Shown in pieces: positions 37,537-45,003 of a stretch of DNA of 64,000 bases; the stretch's first letter is position 1, and each line of letters starts with the position of its first letter. The notes beneath the pieces are model-generated. The model was not told the DNA's origin. It saw nothing but the letters and a program-made list of their open reading frames with translations, and searched no databases. Source of the stretch: SHVO01 sp050246995 (GTDB taxonomy: Bacteria > Pseudomonadota > Alphaproteobacteria > Rhodospirillales > Rhodospirillaceae); contig JBFWVA010000001.1 in the NCBI GenBank assembly GCA_050246995.1, positions 558,001 through 622,000 on the forward strand, read 5' to 3'. The translations under genes and the position numbers were made by a program.

Positions 37537-39321
37537 CTAATAAACGCGCGCCTTGGGCGGAATGTACTGAACTTCGTTCGTGAGGGTGTACTTGTGCACC
37601 GGACGGTAATCGAGCTTCACCTTATACTGATCGTCGACGTAGGCGATCGTATGCTTGCTCCACTCCTCGTCATCGCGGTTCGGGAAGTCTTCGTGCGCAT
37701 GTGCGCCGCGGCTTTCGTGACGCGCTTCGGCGCCCGTAATGGTGGCGACCGCGCAGGTCATCAGGTTTTCCAGCTCAAGCGCTTCGATCAGGTCGGTGTT
37801 GAACACCAGCGAGCGGTCGGAAACCTTGATGTCCTTGATGGAAGCGGCGATCTGATTGAGCTTGCCGATACCTTCCTGGAGGCTCTTGGTGGTGCGGAAC
37901 ACCGCCGCATCGGTCTGCATCGTGCGCTGCATGTTCTTGCGGATTTGCGCGGTGGTCATCGAACCACTCGCGTTTCTCAGGCGATCAAGGCGCGCAAGCG
38001 CGAGATCCGAGGCGCTCTTGGGCAGCGCGCGGTGCTTTTCACCTTTCTTCACGATGTCCTTGGCGCGCAGCGCGGCCGCGCGGCCGAAAACCACCAGGTC
38101 GAGCAGCGAGTTCGCGCCCAGACGATTCGCGCCGTGCACGGACACGCAGGCCGCTTCGCCGATGGCCATCAAGCCGGGGATCGTCGCGTCGGGATTGCCC
38201 GGCTGCGGGCGGATGACTTCGCCCATGTAGTTGGTCGGAATGCCGCCCATGTTGTAGTGCACGGTCGGGAGCACGGGGATCGGCTGCTTCGTCGCATCGA
38301 CGCCGGCGAAAACCTTCGCCGACTCCGTGATACCCGGCAGACGTGAATGAAGAACCTCCGCCCCGAGATGCTCGAGGTGCAGGAAGATATGGTCTTTCTC
38401 CGCGCCGACGCCGCGGCCTTCGCGGATTTCCATGGTCATGGAGCGCGAGACGACGTCGCGGGACGCGAGGTCTTTTGCGGTCGGCGCATAACGTTCCATG
38501 AAACGCTCGCCGGCGGAGTTGGTGAGGTAACCGCCTTCGCCGCGCGAGCCTTCGGTGATGAGCACGCCGGCGCCGTAGATGCCGGTCGGATGGAATTGAA
38601 CGAATTCCATATCCTGGAGCGGCAGGCCGACACGCGCGGCCATCGCGTTGCCGTCGCCGGTGCAGGTATGCGCCGAGGTACAGGAGAAGTACGCACGGCC
38701 GTAGCCGCCGGTCGCGATCACGACCTGATGCGCTTTAAAGCGGTGGATGGTGCCCGTGGCCATGTCGATGGCGACGACGCCGCGGCAGCCGCTTTCATCC
38801 ATCATGAGATCGATGGAGAAGTATTCGATGAAGAATTCGGCTTTGTACTTGAGGCTCTGCTGATAGAGCGTGTGCAGGATCGCATGACCGGTGCGATCGG
38901 CGGCGGCGCAGGCGCGCTGCACCGGCGCTTCGCCGAAGTTGCGCATGTGTCCGCCGAAAGGACGCTGATAGATCTTGCCTTCGGGCGTGCGCGAGAACGG
39001 CACGCCGTAGTGCTCGAGCTCTCGGATAGCGGGCACGGCTTCACGGCACATGTATTCGATGGCGTCCTGGTCACCGAGCCAGTCCGACCCCTTGACGGTG
39101 TCGTACATGTGCCAGGCCCAGTTATCTTCACCGATGTTGCCGAGCGACGCGGCGACCCCGCCCTGCGCAGCGACGGTGTGACTGCGGGTCGGGAATACCT
39201 TGGTGATGCAGGCGGTCTTGAGACCCTGCTGAACCATGCCGAAAGTGGCGCGCAGGCCCGCGCCGCCGGCGCCGACCACCACCACGTCGTATTCGTGATC
39301 AACGATGTTGTAGGCAGCCAT
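37537..39321 (-). CDS. sdhA: succinate dehydrogenase flavoprotein subunit
   Basis: 594 residues; oxidises succinate to fumarate using covalent FAD. FAD-binding GAGGAGLRATFGMVQQGL (about 17-34), the flavinylated His in SHTVAAQGGVAASLGN (about residue 47), the active-site region HPTGIYGAGVLITEGSRGEG, and C-terminal DYRPVHKYTLTNEVQYIPPK. Five bases after sdhD. Confidence 0.98.
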   Translation of the reverse strand: MAAYNIVDHEYDVVVVGAGGAGLRATFGMVQQGLKTACITKVFPTRSHTVAAQGGVAASLGNIGEDNWAWHMYDTVKGSDWLGDQDAIEYMCREAVPAIRELEHYGVPFSRTPEGKIYQRPFGGHMRNFGEAPVQRACAAADRTGHAILHTLYQQSLKYKAEFFIEYFSIDLMMDESGCRGVVAIDMATGTIHRFKAHQVVIATGGYGRAYFSCTSAHTCTGDGNAMAARVGLPLQDMEFVQFHPTGIYGAGVLITEGSRGEGGYLTNSAGERFMERYAPTAKDLASRDVVSRSMTMEIREGRGVGAEKDHIFLHLEHLGAEVLHSRLPGITESAKVFAGVDATKQPIPVLPTVHYNMGGIPTNYMGEVIRPQPGNPDATIPGLMAIGEAACVSVHGANRLGANSLLDLVVFGRAAALRAKDIVKKGEKHRALPKSASDLALARLDRLRNASGSMTTAQIRKNMQRTMQTDAAVFRTTKSLQEGIGKLNQIAASIKDIKVSDRSLVFNTDLIEALELENLMTCAVATITGAEARHESRGAHAHEDFPNRDDEEWSKHTIAYVDDQYKVKLDYRPVHKYTLTNEVQYIPPKARVY

Positions 39322-39326
39322 GGTGG

Positions 39327-39722
39327 TTAGACTCCAAACGCGACAATCAATACGGAAACGATGCTCAGCGCCGCGAGCGCATAGCAGATGAACTTGACGG
39401 CGATGATCGAGGCAACGCGCGTGCCGTGCGAAGACACATAATCCTCAAGCACAACCTGCATGCCGGCCTGCGCATGGTGGAAGGTCACGCCGAGGAAGAG
39501 GATCATCACGGTGGCGTTGATCGGGTTCGAGATCCACAGCGTGTATTGCTCCCAATCAGCCTGACGCAGACCGATGAGCGACACGACGAACCATACGACC
39601 AACGGAACAAGGGCGATCGACGTCAGACGCTGCATCCACCAGTGATGCAGGCCTTCTTTCGCAGAGCCGAGGCCGCGGGCACGGCCCAGCGGCGAACGCA
39701 GGGAATGGGAAGGACCGGACAT
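39327..39722 (-). CDS. sdhD: succinate dehydrogenase membrane anchor subunit
   Basis: 131 residues with three membrane segments. The haem-ligand/quinone-site segment HHAQAGMQVVLEDYV is typical of alphaproteobacterial SdhD. Sits between sdhC and sdhA. Confidence 0.93.
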   Translation of the reverse strand: MSGPSHSLRSPLGRARGLGSAKEGLHHWWMQRLTSIALVPLVVWFVVSLIGLRQADWEQYTLWISNPINATVMILFLGVTFHHAQAGMQVVLEDYVSSHGTRVASIIAVKFICYALAALSIVSVLIVAFGV

Positions 39723-39735
39723 TTTCGCGCCCCTC

Positions 39736-40128
39736 TTAGAGATAAGCGATGAGCCAGCTGGCCGCGGTCAGGACGACCGTGCCGGCGATGACAAAGGTGT
39801 TCGTGCGCTTGGTCGCTTCGATCGAGAAATTCTTGCCGGCGTCCCAGAACAGGTGACGGATGCCGTTGCAGAGGTGGAAGAACAGCGCGACCGAGAAGCC
39901 GAACAGGATCAGAAGCCCGAGGTACGAGCCCAGGAAATCGGTAAAGACGGTGTAAGCATCCGGACCGTAAGCGGCCGCGGCCACCCACCAGGTCAGAAGG
40001 AGCGTGCCGAGAGTCAGGCCGATCCCCGTGGCGCGGTGGCTGATCGACAGCCAAGCGGCCAAGGGCAACCGGTAGACCTGAAGGTGCGGCGACAACGGCC
40101 GGGCGGAAGACTTCGCGGCTTGGGTCAT
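39736..40128 (-). CDS. sdhC: succinate dehydrogenase cytochrome b556 subunit
   Basis: 130 residues, three membrane segments. N-terminal SPHLQVYRLPLAAWLSISHR followed by ATGIGL is the SdhC signature; haem-ligand region FFHLCNGIRHLFWD. First gene of the operon; the 361 bases upstream hold its promoter region. Confidence 0.95.
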   Translation of the reverse strand: MTQAAKSSARPLSPHLQVYRLPLAAWLSISHRATGIGLTLGTLLLTWWVAAAAYGPDAYTVFTDFLGSYLGLLILFGFSVALFFHLCNGIRHLFWDAGKNFSIEATKRTNTFVIAGTVVLTAASWLIAYL

Positions 40129-40489
40129 GGAAGCGTCCGTTACAGTATAACGTATTGATTAATAATGAAATTATTGGGCCACAGCCCAATGTTTTCGATC
40201 CCCTACCTGTTGTGTACTCACCTCATCTTATTAAGTCAACGAACGGTCAAATTGGACCCCGGTCCTCACGCGTTCCGCGCGCGGCAGGTTTGCAGATTTG
40301 AAAATACGGGCATTTCTTAGTCCCAGCGTGCGCAAAGGTTGTCGGCACGCATGCGGGGTACAACCCCGCCTCAACATTGCCTTGGGTTGTGCCCCTTTCT
40401 TGCCGTGATGGCTGCGTTTGTACATTGAACCCGTCGCGATCGAACGTGCCACGGCGGGCCTGACGCAAAACACCTCATGGAGGGTTCGC
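40129..40489. promoter_or_regulatory. 361-base divergent intergenic region with two short hairpins
   Basis: No gene seen. It must hold the promoters of the leftward sdh operon and the rightward Gly/Ala-rich gene. Two inverted repeats: ATTGGGC/GCCCAAT (40173-40179 with 40184-40190, 4-base loop), 45 bases upstream of sdhC inside an AT-rich stretch, and GCGGGGT/ACCCCGC (40353-40359 with 40363-40369, 3-base loop). A ribosome site GGAGGG at 40479-40484 serves the start at 40490. No promoter boxes can be assigned with confidence. Confidence 0.5.
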
Positions 40490-41269
40490 ATGTTTAAGAA
40501 GTTTCTGATGGTGACCGCGATCGCAGCGATAACGGCCGGTCCGGCTTCGGCCCAGGTGCTTGGCGGCGGCGCCGGCGGCGCGCTTGGCGGCGGCGCTATG
40601 GGCAGCGTGGGCGGCGGCGGTATTGGCGGCGGATTGGGCGCGGGCGGCTCCGGCAGCCTCGGCGGACGTCTCGACCGTCCCGACCTTGCGGACACGACGC
40701 GTGCAACCACGCGCGCCGGCGCCCGCGCCAAAGGCTCCGTTGAAGGTACCGTCGAAAGCACCGGCAAGAAGGCCCGCGCCCGTGCGCGTGGCGGTGTTGA
40801 AACCGGCGCTTCGACGGCGGCCGGCGCCGCTGGCGCCGCGAGGGCCAACGCCGAAGCAGGTGTTGATGTGACCGGCCGTGCGGCGACCAATGCGACGGGC
40901 GTCGTCACCGGTAACGTGAATGGCGCTGCGAATGTCGGCGAAGGTCATGCCCGCAGCGCGGCAGGTATCGCTGAAGGTAACGCGCGCGGCGCCGCTGGTG
41001 TCGCGACCGGTAACGCGGTCGGCGCGGCGAATGTCGCGCGTAGTCAGGCGGAAGGCGCCGCGGATGCGGCGAGCAATGCCGACATCTCCGCGCAAGGCGG
41101 TTCGTCCTCGAGCACCGCTCTCGAAACCGATCCAGCGTCCGTGAACTCCGCCGTCTCCGGCAGCGCCGCGACGTCGGGCAGCTTGTCCACGACGCCCGAC
41201 GCTGTAAATGGCGGCGCGAACGCCACCGGCTCGCTTTCGGGCGCCGCTGGTGCGCGCGTGAAGAAATAG
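40490..41269 (+). CDS. exported Gly/Ala-rich repeat protein
   Basis: 259 residues, not recognised. Signal peptide (MFKKFLMVTAIAAITAGPAS, cleavage near SAQ). Residues 24-59 are a Gly-rich stretch, 60-105 are rich in Arg/Thr/Lys, and 138-192 hold five in-register 11-residue repeats such as VGEGHARSAAG, IAEGNARGAAG and VATGNAVGAAN. The tail is Ser/Thr/Ala-rich. Low-complexity, no Cys or Trp, so probably disordered, fibrous or helical surface/periplasmic material. ATG 40490 has GGAGGG five bases upstream, which rejects the longer frame from 40418. Confidence 0.75.
   Translation: MFKKFLMVTAIAAITAGPASAQVLGGGAGGALGGGAMGSVGGGGIGGGLGAGGSGSLGGRLDRPDLADTTRATTRAGARAKGSVEGTVESTGKKARARARGGVETGASTAAGAAGAARANAEAGVDVTGRAATNATGVVTGNVNGAANVGEGHARSAAGIAEGNARGAAGVATGNAVGAANVARSQAEGAADAASNADISAQGGSSSSTALETDPASVNSAVSGSAATSGSLSTTPDAVNGGANATGSLSGAAGARVKK
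40901..41065 (+). repeat. 33-bp (11-residue) tandem repeat, five units
   Basis: Five consecutive 11-residue units at residues 138-192 of the Gly/Ala-rich protein, consensus (V/I)-(A/V)-x-G-(N/H)-A-x-G-A-A-(N/G). Eleven-residue periodicity is seen in some LEA-type and apolipoprotein-like helices; whether that applies here is inference. Confidence 0.75.
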
Positions 41270-41589
41270 TTCTGCGTTGCTGCTCTGTTGCGTGCGTTTG
41301 TTTTCGTAAGTGCCTTGCGTCTCTCTGATGTGATTGTGCGTTGTTAGTTTGTTAGATAACCGTCACGGCCATGATTAATATCTGTCTTGATGCTTTGATG
41401 CTGTTCTCTAGTTTCCTGAGTGCGTTCGTTTGCTGCGCTTACTGGCCTACGTCTTCCGATCTCGTTCTTAGCCGTGACTAGCGCGTGCCTATTTTGCGTT
41501 GATTGCGATTTGCGTACCGATTGCGTTGATACGTTGAGGACTTGAGCCTTCTGCGTAAGCCCAAGTCTCGCCTCCCTCCTCGATTGCAG
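41270..41589 (+). other. T-rich, TGCG-studded gap of unknown function
   Basis: About 320 bases with no credible gene, visibly poorer in G+C than the neighbours and T-rich on the plus strand. The tetramer TGCG, often as TTGCGT or CTGCGT, recurs more than ten times (for example around 41274-41299, 41491-41530 and 41550). It is bounded on the right by a strong terminator. Either a long 3' untranslated region of the preceding gene or an unrecognised RNA. Confidence 0.4.
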
Positions 41590-41622
41590 AAACGCCGCTC
41601 CTTGAAGGGGAGCGGCGTTTTT
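41590..41622. terminator. strong bidirectional terminator
   Basis: Perfect 12-bp stem AAACGCCGCTCC/GGAGCGGCGTTT (41590-41601 with 41609-41620), 7-base loop, with T-run on the plus strand and TTTC on the minus strand. It serves the rightward transcript through the T-rich gap and the leftward CitE-like gene, whose stop is at 41625. Confidence 0.9.
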
Positions 41623-41624
41623 GC

Positions 41625-42491
41625 TTAACGAAGCGCCGCGATCATCTCGGCCTGGCGAAGAAGGCGCTCGGCCGCGCGCACATGGAGGAATTCCACCAAC
41701 CGGCCGTCGACGACCACGACAGCTTTGCCGTCCGCGGTCGCCGTGCGGTGCGCTTCCACAATCTTACGCGCGCCCGCGATGTCGGCTGCGGAGGGCGCGT
41801 AAGCCTCGTTAGCGCCGGAGATCTGCTTGGGATGAATGAGACTCCGGCCATCAAATCCGAGGGCACGGCTCGCGCGGCAGGATTCGATAAAGCCTGCGTC
41901 ATCGTCTAAATCGATATGAACACCATCGATCACCGCAAGGCCATACGCCCGCGCCGCCATCACGCAGGTCTGCAGCGCCATCATCATTGGAGCGCGATCG
42001 GCCGGATGCAGGCACCGAAGGTCTTTCGCAAGGTCGTTCGTGCCCACGACAAAACCCGCGAGCGTCAGGCCGCAGGCGGCGATCTCACGCGCATGGAGGA
42101 TCGACAGCGGCGTTTCCATCATCGCCCACAGCGCCACTGTTTCCAGATGCGGTAGCGCTCCCGCCACCCGGCGCAGATCGTCCGGGCCGTTGACCTTGGG
42201 CACGAGAATCGCAGATACCTTCGCCCCCGATAGCGCTGCGAGATCGTCCTCGATCCAAGGTGTGTCGAGCGCATTTACGCGCACTATGACCTCGCGGTCG
42301 CCGAACCCTCCGGCACGAAGTAGTTGCACCACCGTCTCGCGCGCCGCCCGCTTCGCGTCCGGCAGCACGGCGTCTTCGAGGTCCACGATGAAGCCGTCGG
42401 CAGGCAATGTGCGCGCTTTTTCGAGTGCGCGCGCGTTGGACGCGGGCACATACAGTAGACTTCGGCGGGGACGCTCCACAGCGAGACTCAT
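41625..42491 (-). CDS. CitE-like HpcH/HpaI aldolase family CoA-ester lyase
   Basis: 288 residues. TIM-barrel family signatures: RRSLLYVPASN at the N-terminus, DLEDAV (metal-binding Asp/Glu), the VRVNALDTPW strand, MMETPLSI (Glu), VVGTNDLAKDL and the C-terminal DGRSLIHPKQI. Members act as citryl-CoA, malyl-CoA or methylmalyl-CoA lyases or malyl-CoA thioesterases; the substrate is not decidable here and no citD/citF partners are present. ATG 42491 has AGAGG at the right distance; the ATG at 42515 has none. Confidence 0.85.
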   Translation of the reverse strand: MSLAVERPRRSLLYVPASNARALEKARTLPADGFIVDLEDAVLPDAKRAARETVVQLLRAGGFGDREVIVRVNALDTPWIEDDLAALSGAKVSAILVPKVNGPDDLRRVAGALPHLETVALWAMMETPLSILHAREIAACGLTLAGFVVGTNDLAKDLRCLHPADRAPMMMALQTCVMAARAYGLAVIDGVHIDLDDDAGFIESCRASRALGFDGRSLIHPKQISGANEAYAPSAADIAGARKIVEAHRTATADGKAVVVVDGRLVEFLHVRAAERLLRQAEMIAALR

Positions 42492-42672
42492 GAGGTTCAG
42501 CCTCTGATTCGACATCAGGCCGTTAAGGGTAAGGCCTTCACATGATTATATTATTTTTCGCCCATCGCCCTTTCGGTTACAAGCGCCGCGTCCTTCTCGC
42601 CATGCGTGCGAAAACCGTCCCTAAACTTGATGGATGTGCGCGAAAACGTTATGAAAGGCCCATCCATTCACT

Positions 42673-43338
42673 GTGAAAAGTTTTTCCCAACGCATGACTT
42701 TCGCGCTGTTTGAATTTGCCTTCGTGCGCGGCCTCGCCGCCGGCTTCGCGCTGGCGGCGCCCATTGGCCCCGTCGCAATGATTTGTGTCCGCCGCGCCCT
42801 CGCCCGCGGGCGCCTTCAGGGATTCGCCGCCGGCCTTGGCGCCGCTGTCGCCGACATGATGTTCGGCGCCATCGCCGGCCTGGGCCTGACCGTGATCAGC
42901 ACTTTCATCATTGCCCACGAAGTCGCCATCGGTTTGATCGGCGGCATCATCGTGCTGGCGGTGGGTCTGCTGACATATCGCGCTCCGGTGCTGATCGCCG
43001 ACGGCCATCTCAACGTTCAGAGCTTACGGCGCGATTTCATGACCGCCTTCAGCATGGCCATCACCAATCCAGCGACCATGTTCGCCGCGCTTGGCGTATT
43101 CGCGGCCTTCGGGCCGACGCATGCGCAGAGCGGCCCGCAGGATGCCGTGGCGCTGGTCATGGGGGTGTTCGGCGGCTCAGCCGCGTGGTGGCTGATCCTC
43201 GCCGGAACGGCGGGAACGTGGCGTGGGAGCGTGATGGAACGCGGCCTTGAACGGCTGAACCGCTTTTCAGGCGCACTGATCATCCTGTCGGGCGTCGCGG
43301 TGCTTGGGGTGGTCGTGTACCGCGCGCTCATCGCCTAA
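42673..43338 (+). CDS. LysE-family amino-acid exporter
   Basis: 221 residues from a GTG at 42673, or 214 from ATG 42694; neither has a clear ribosome site. About six membrane segments. Diagnostic start of the family FVRGLAAGFALAAPIGPVAM (residues about 17-36) and the fourth-segment MAITNPATM. Likely exports an amino acid or similar metabolite. Convergent with asd across a shared terminator. Confidence 0.85.
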   Translation: MKSFSQRMTFALFEFAFVRGLAAGFALAAPIGPVAMICVRRALARGRLQGFAAGLGAAVADMMFGAIAGLGLTVISTFIIAHEVAIGLIGGIIVLAVGLLTYRAPVLIADGHLNVQSLRRDFMTAFSMAITNPATMFAALGVFAAFGPTHAQSGPQDAVALVMGVFGGSAAWWLILAGTAGTWRGSVMERGLERLNRFSGALIILSGVAVLGVVVYRALIA

Positions 43339-43354
43339 CGGAAAGACATCGGCA

Positions 43355-43389
43355 ATAAAAAACGGCGGCTCCGAAAGGGCCGCCGTTTT
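43355..43389. terminator. bidirectional terminator between lysE-like and asd
   Basis: 13-bp stem AAAAAACGGCGGC/GCCGCCGTTTTTT (43355-43367 with 43377-43389), 9-base loop. A-run and T-run on both sides allow termination from either direction. Confidence 0.93.
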
Positions 43390-43410
43390 TTAATGGAAGA
43401 ACGCGGATAA

Positions 43411-44472
43411 CTAGCCGACGCTCAAATATTCCTTCGCGAGCACTTCGGCGATTTGCACCGCATTGAGCGCCGCACCCTTGCGCAGGTTGTCGGCAACGCA
43501 CCAGAACGACAGGCCGTTTTCCACGCTCATATCTTTACGAATGCGCGAGATATAAACCGCGTCCTCACCGGCGGCTTCAGCCGGCGTGACGTATCCTTCA
43601 TCCGCACGGCGGTCGACGACCGCGATGCCAGGAGCTTTCGAAAGGACTTCGCGCGCTTCCTTGTCGGTGAACGGACGCTCGCATTCGATGTTCACGTATT
43701 CGGCGTGACCGATGAACGTGGCGACGCGAGCGCAGTTGGCGTGCACTTTAATCTCGGGATCGAGAATCTTGCGCGTCTCGACCACCATCTTCCACTCCTC
43801 CTTAGTCTCTCCACTGTCGAGGAACACATCGATGTGTGGAATGACGTTGAAGGCGATCTGCTTGGTGAAAAGCGACTTGGTTTCAGCCGGCGACTGATTG
43901 GCGTAGATGCCCTTCGTCTGATTGAACAGTTCGTCCATCGCGTCCTTCCCCTTGCCGGAGGTGGACTGGTAGGTCGACACCACGACGCGCTTGATCTTGA
44001 ACGCATCGTGCAGCGGTTTCAGCGCCGTGACCATTTGGATCGTGGAACAGTTCGGGTTGGCGATGATGCCCTTCTTCTTGTAACGGGCGATTGCTTCCGG
44101 GTTTACTTCGGGGACCACCAGAGGAACATCCGGATCCATGCGGAAGTGCGAGGTATTGTCGATCACGATGCACCCCGCGGCGGCGGCGCGCGGGCTATGG
44201 ACAGCCGATACCTTCGCGCCGGGTGACGACAGCGCGATATGCACGCCCTTGAAGTCAAAGGTCCCAAGGTCCTGGATCTTCAAGACCTCGTCTTCACCGA
44301 AAGAGACTTCCTTGCCGATAGAACGCTCGGACGCGAGCGCGATCACCTTGGAAACGGGGAACTGACGGTCGTACAGGATGTTGAGCATCTCGCGCCCGAC
44401 GTTGCCGGTAGCGCCGATGACTGCGACGACGAAGCCCTCTTTGCGGGCGGGAACGCGAGCGTTGTCAGGCAT
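43411..44472 (-). CDS. asd: aspartate-semialdehyde dehydrogenase
   Basis: 353 residues; second step of the aspartate pathway towards lysine/diaminopimelate, threonine and methionine. NADP-binding VVAVIGATGNVGREMLNIL, catalytic Cys in IIANPNCSTIQMV (about residue 140), and HANCARVATFIGHAEYVNIE. Monocistronic. dapF, a later step of the same pathway, lies at 53327. Confidence 0.95.
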   Translation of the reverse strand: MPDNARVPARKEGFVVAVIGATGNVGREMLNILYDRQFPVSKVIALASERSIGKEVSFGEDEVLKIQDLGTFDFKGVHIALSSPGAKVSAVHSPRAAAAGCIVIDNTSHFRMDPDVPLVVPEVNPEAIARYKKKGIIANPNCSTIQMVTALKPLHDAFKIKRVVVSTYQSTSGKGKDAMDELFNQTKGIYANQSPAETKSLFTKQIAFNVIPHIDVFLDSGETKEEWKMVVETRKILDPEIKVHANCARVATFIGHAEYVNIECERPFTDKEAREVLSKAPGIAVVDRRADEGYVTPAEAAGEDAVYISRIRKDMSVENGLSFWCVADNLRKGAALNAVQIAEVLAKEYLSVG

Positions 44473-44652
44473 TTCTCTTCACATCTTCCAGGGTCAAAAA
44501 AGGTGCGGCAAACTACGCCTCTGGGGTTTCTAGAGCAAGCAGCGCAAACTAGGATCGCCTTGCCTGCCCTAGGTAATTGATCGAGCGTCGCTTTCGCCGA
44601 AAATTGGGTTTTCCTTTTCGGCGCCACGCCCTGAAAGCAAGGTTGAGCGCCC

Positions 44653-45003
44653 ATGGCACAGCCGTCCAGGATCGCAACTTACGCCGCGTTTTGGCCCTTC
44701 TATTTGCGTGAGCACGCCCGCCCCGCCACCCGCGGACTGCACTACGTAGGCACCAGCCTCGCGATCTCTTGCGCGGTGTATGCCGTCATTGCGGGAGGCT
44801 GGACTTGGCTGCTGGTGCCGCTGGCGGGCTATGGTTTTGCATGGGTCGCGCATGCTGCGGTCGAGCACAACCGTCCGGCGACTTTTACCTATCCGACCTG
44901 GTCGCTTATCAGCGATTTCCGGATGTTCGGTTTGTGGATCACGGGCCGGTTGCGCCCCCACCTGGACCGCGCCGGCATCGGCGGCCGCCGCCTTCAGGGC
45001 TAG
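44653..45003 (+). CDS. DUF962 (Mpo1-like) membrane protein, short form
   Basis: 116 residues. FWPFYLREHARPATRGLHYV with GTSL and FAWVAHAAVEHNRPATF are the DUF962 motifs; the His residues match those binding iron in the yeast 2-hydroxy-fatty-acid dioxygenase Mpo1. Two membrane segments. Bacterial function not established. Its stop overlaps the stop of the octapeptide-repeat gene on the other strand (45000-45003). Confidence 0.83.
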   Translation: MAQPSRIATYAAFWPFYLREHARPATRGLHYVGTSLAISCAVYAVIAGGWTWLLVPLAGYGFAWVAHAAVEHNRPATFTYPTWSLISDFRMFGLWITGRLRPHLDRAGIGGRRLQG

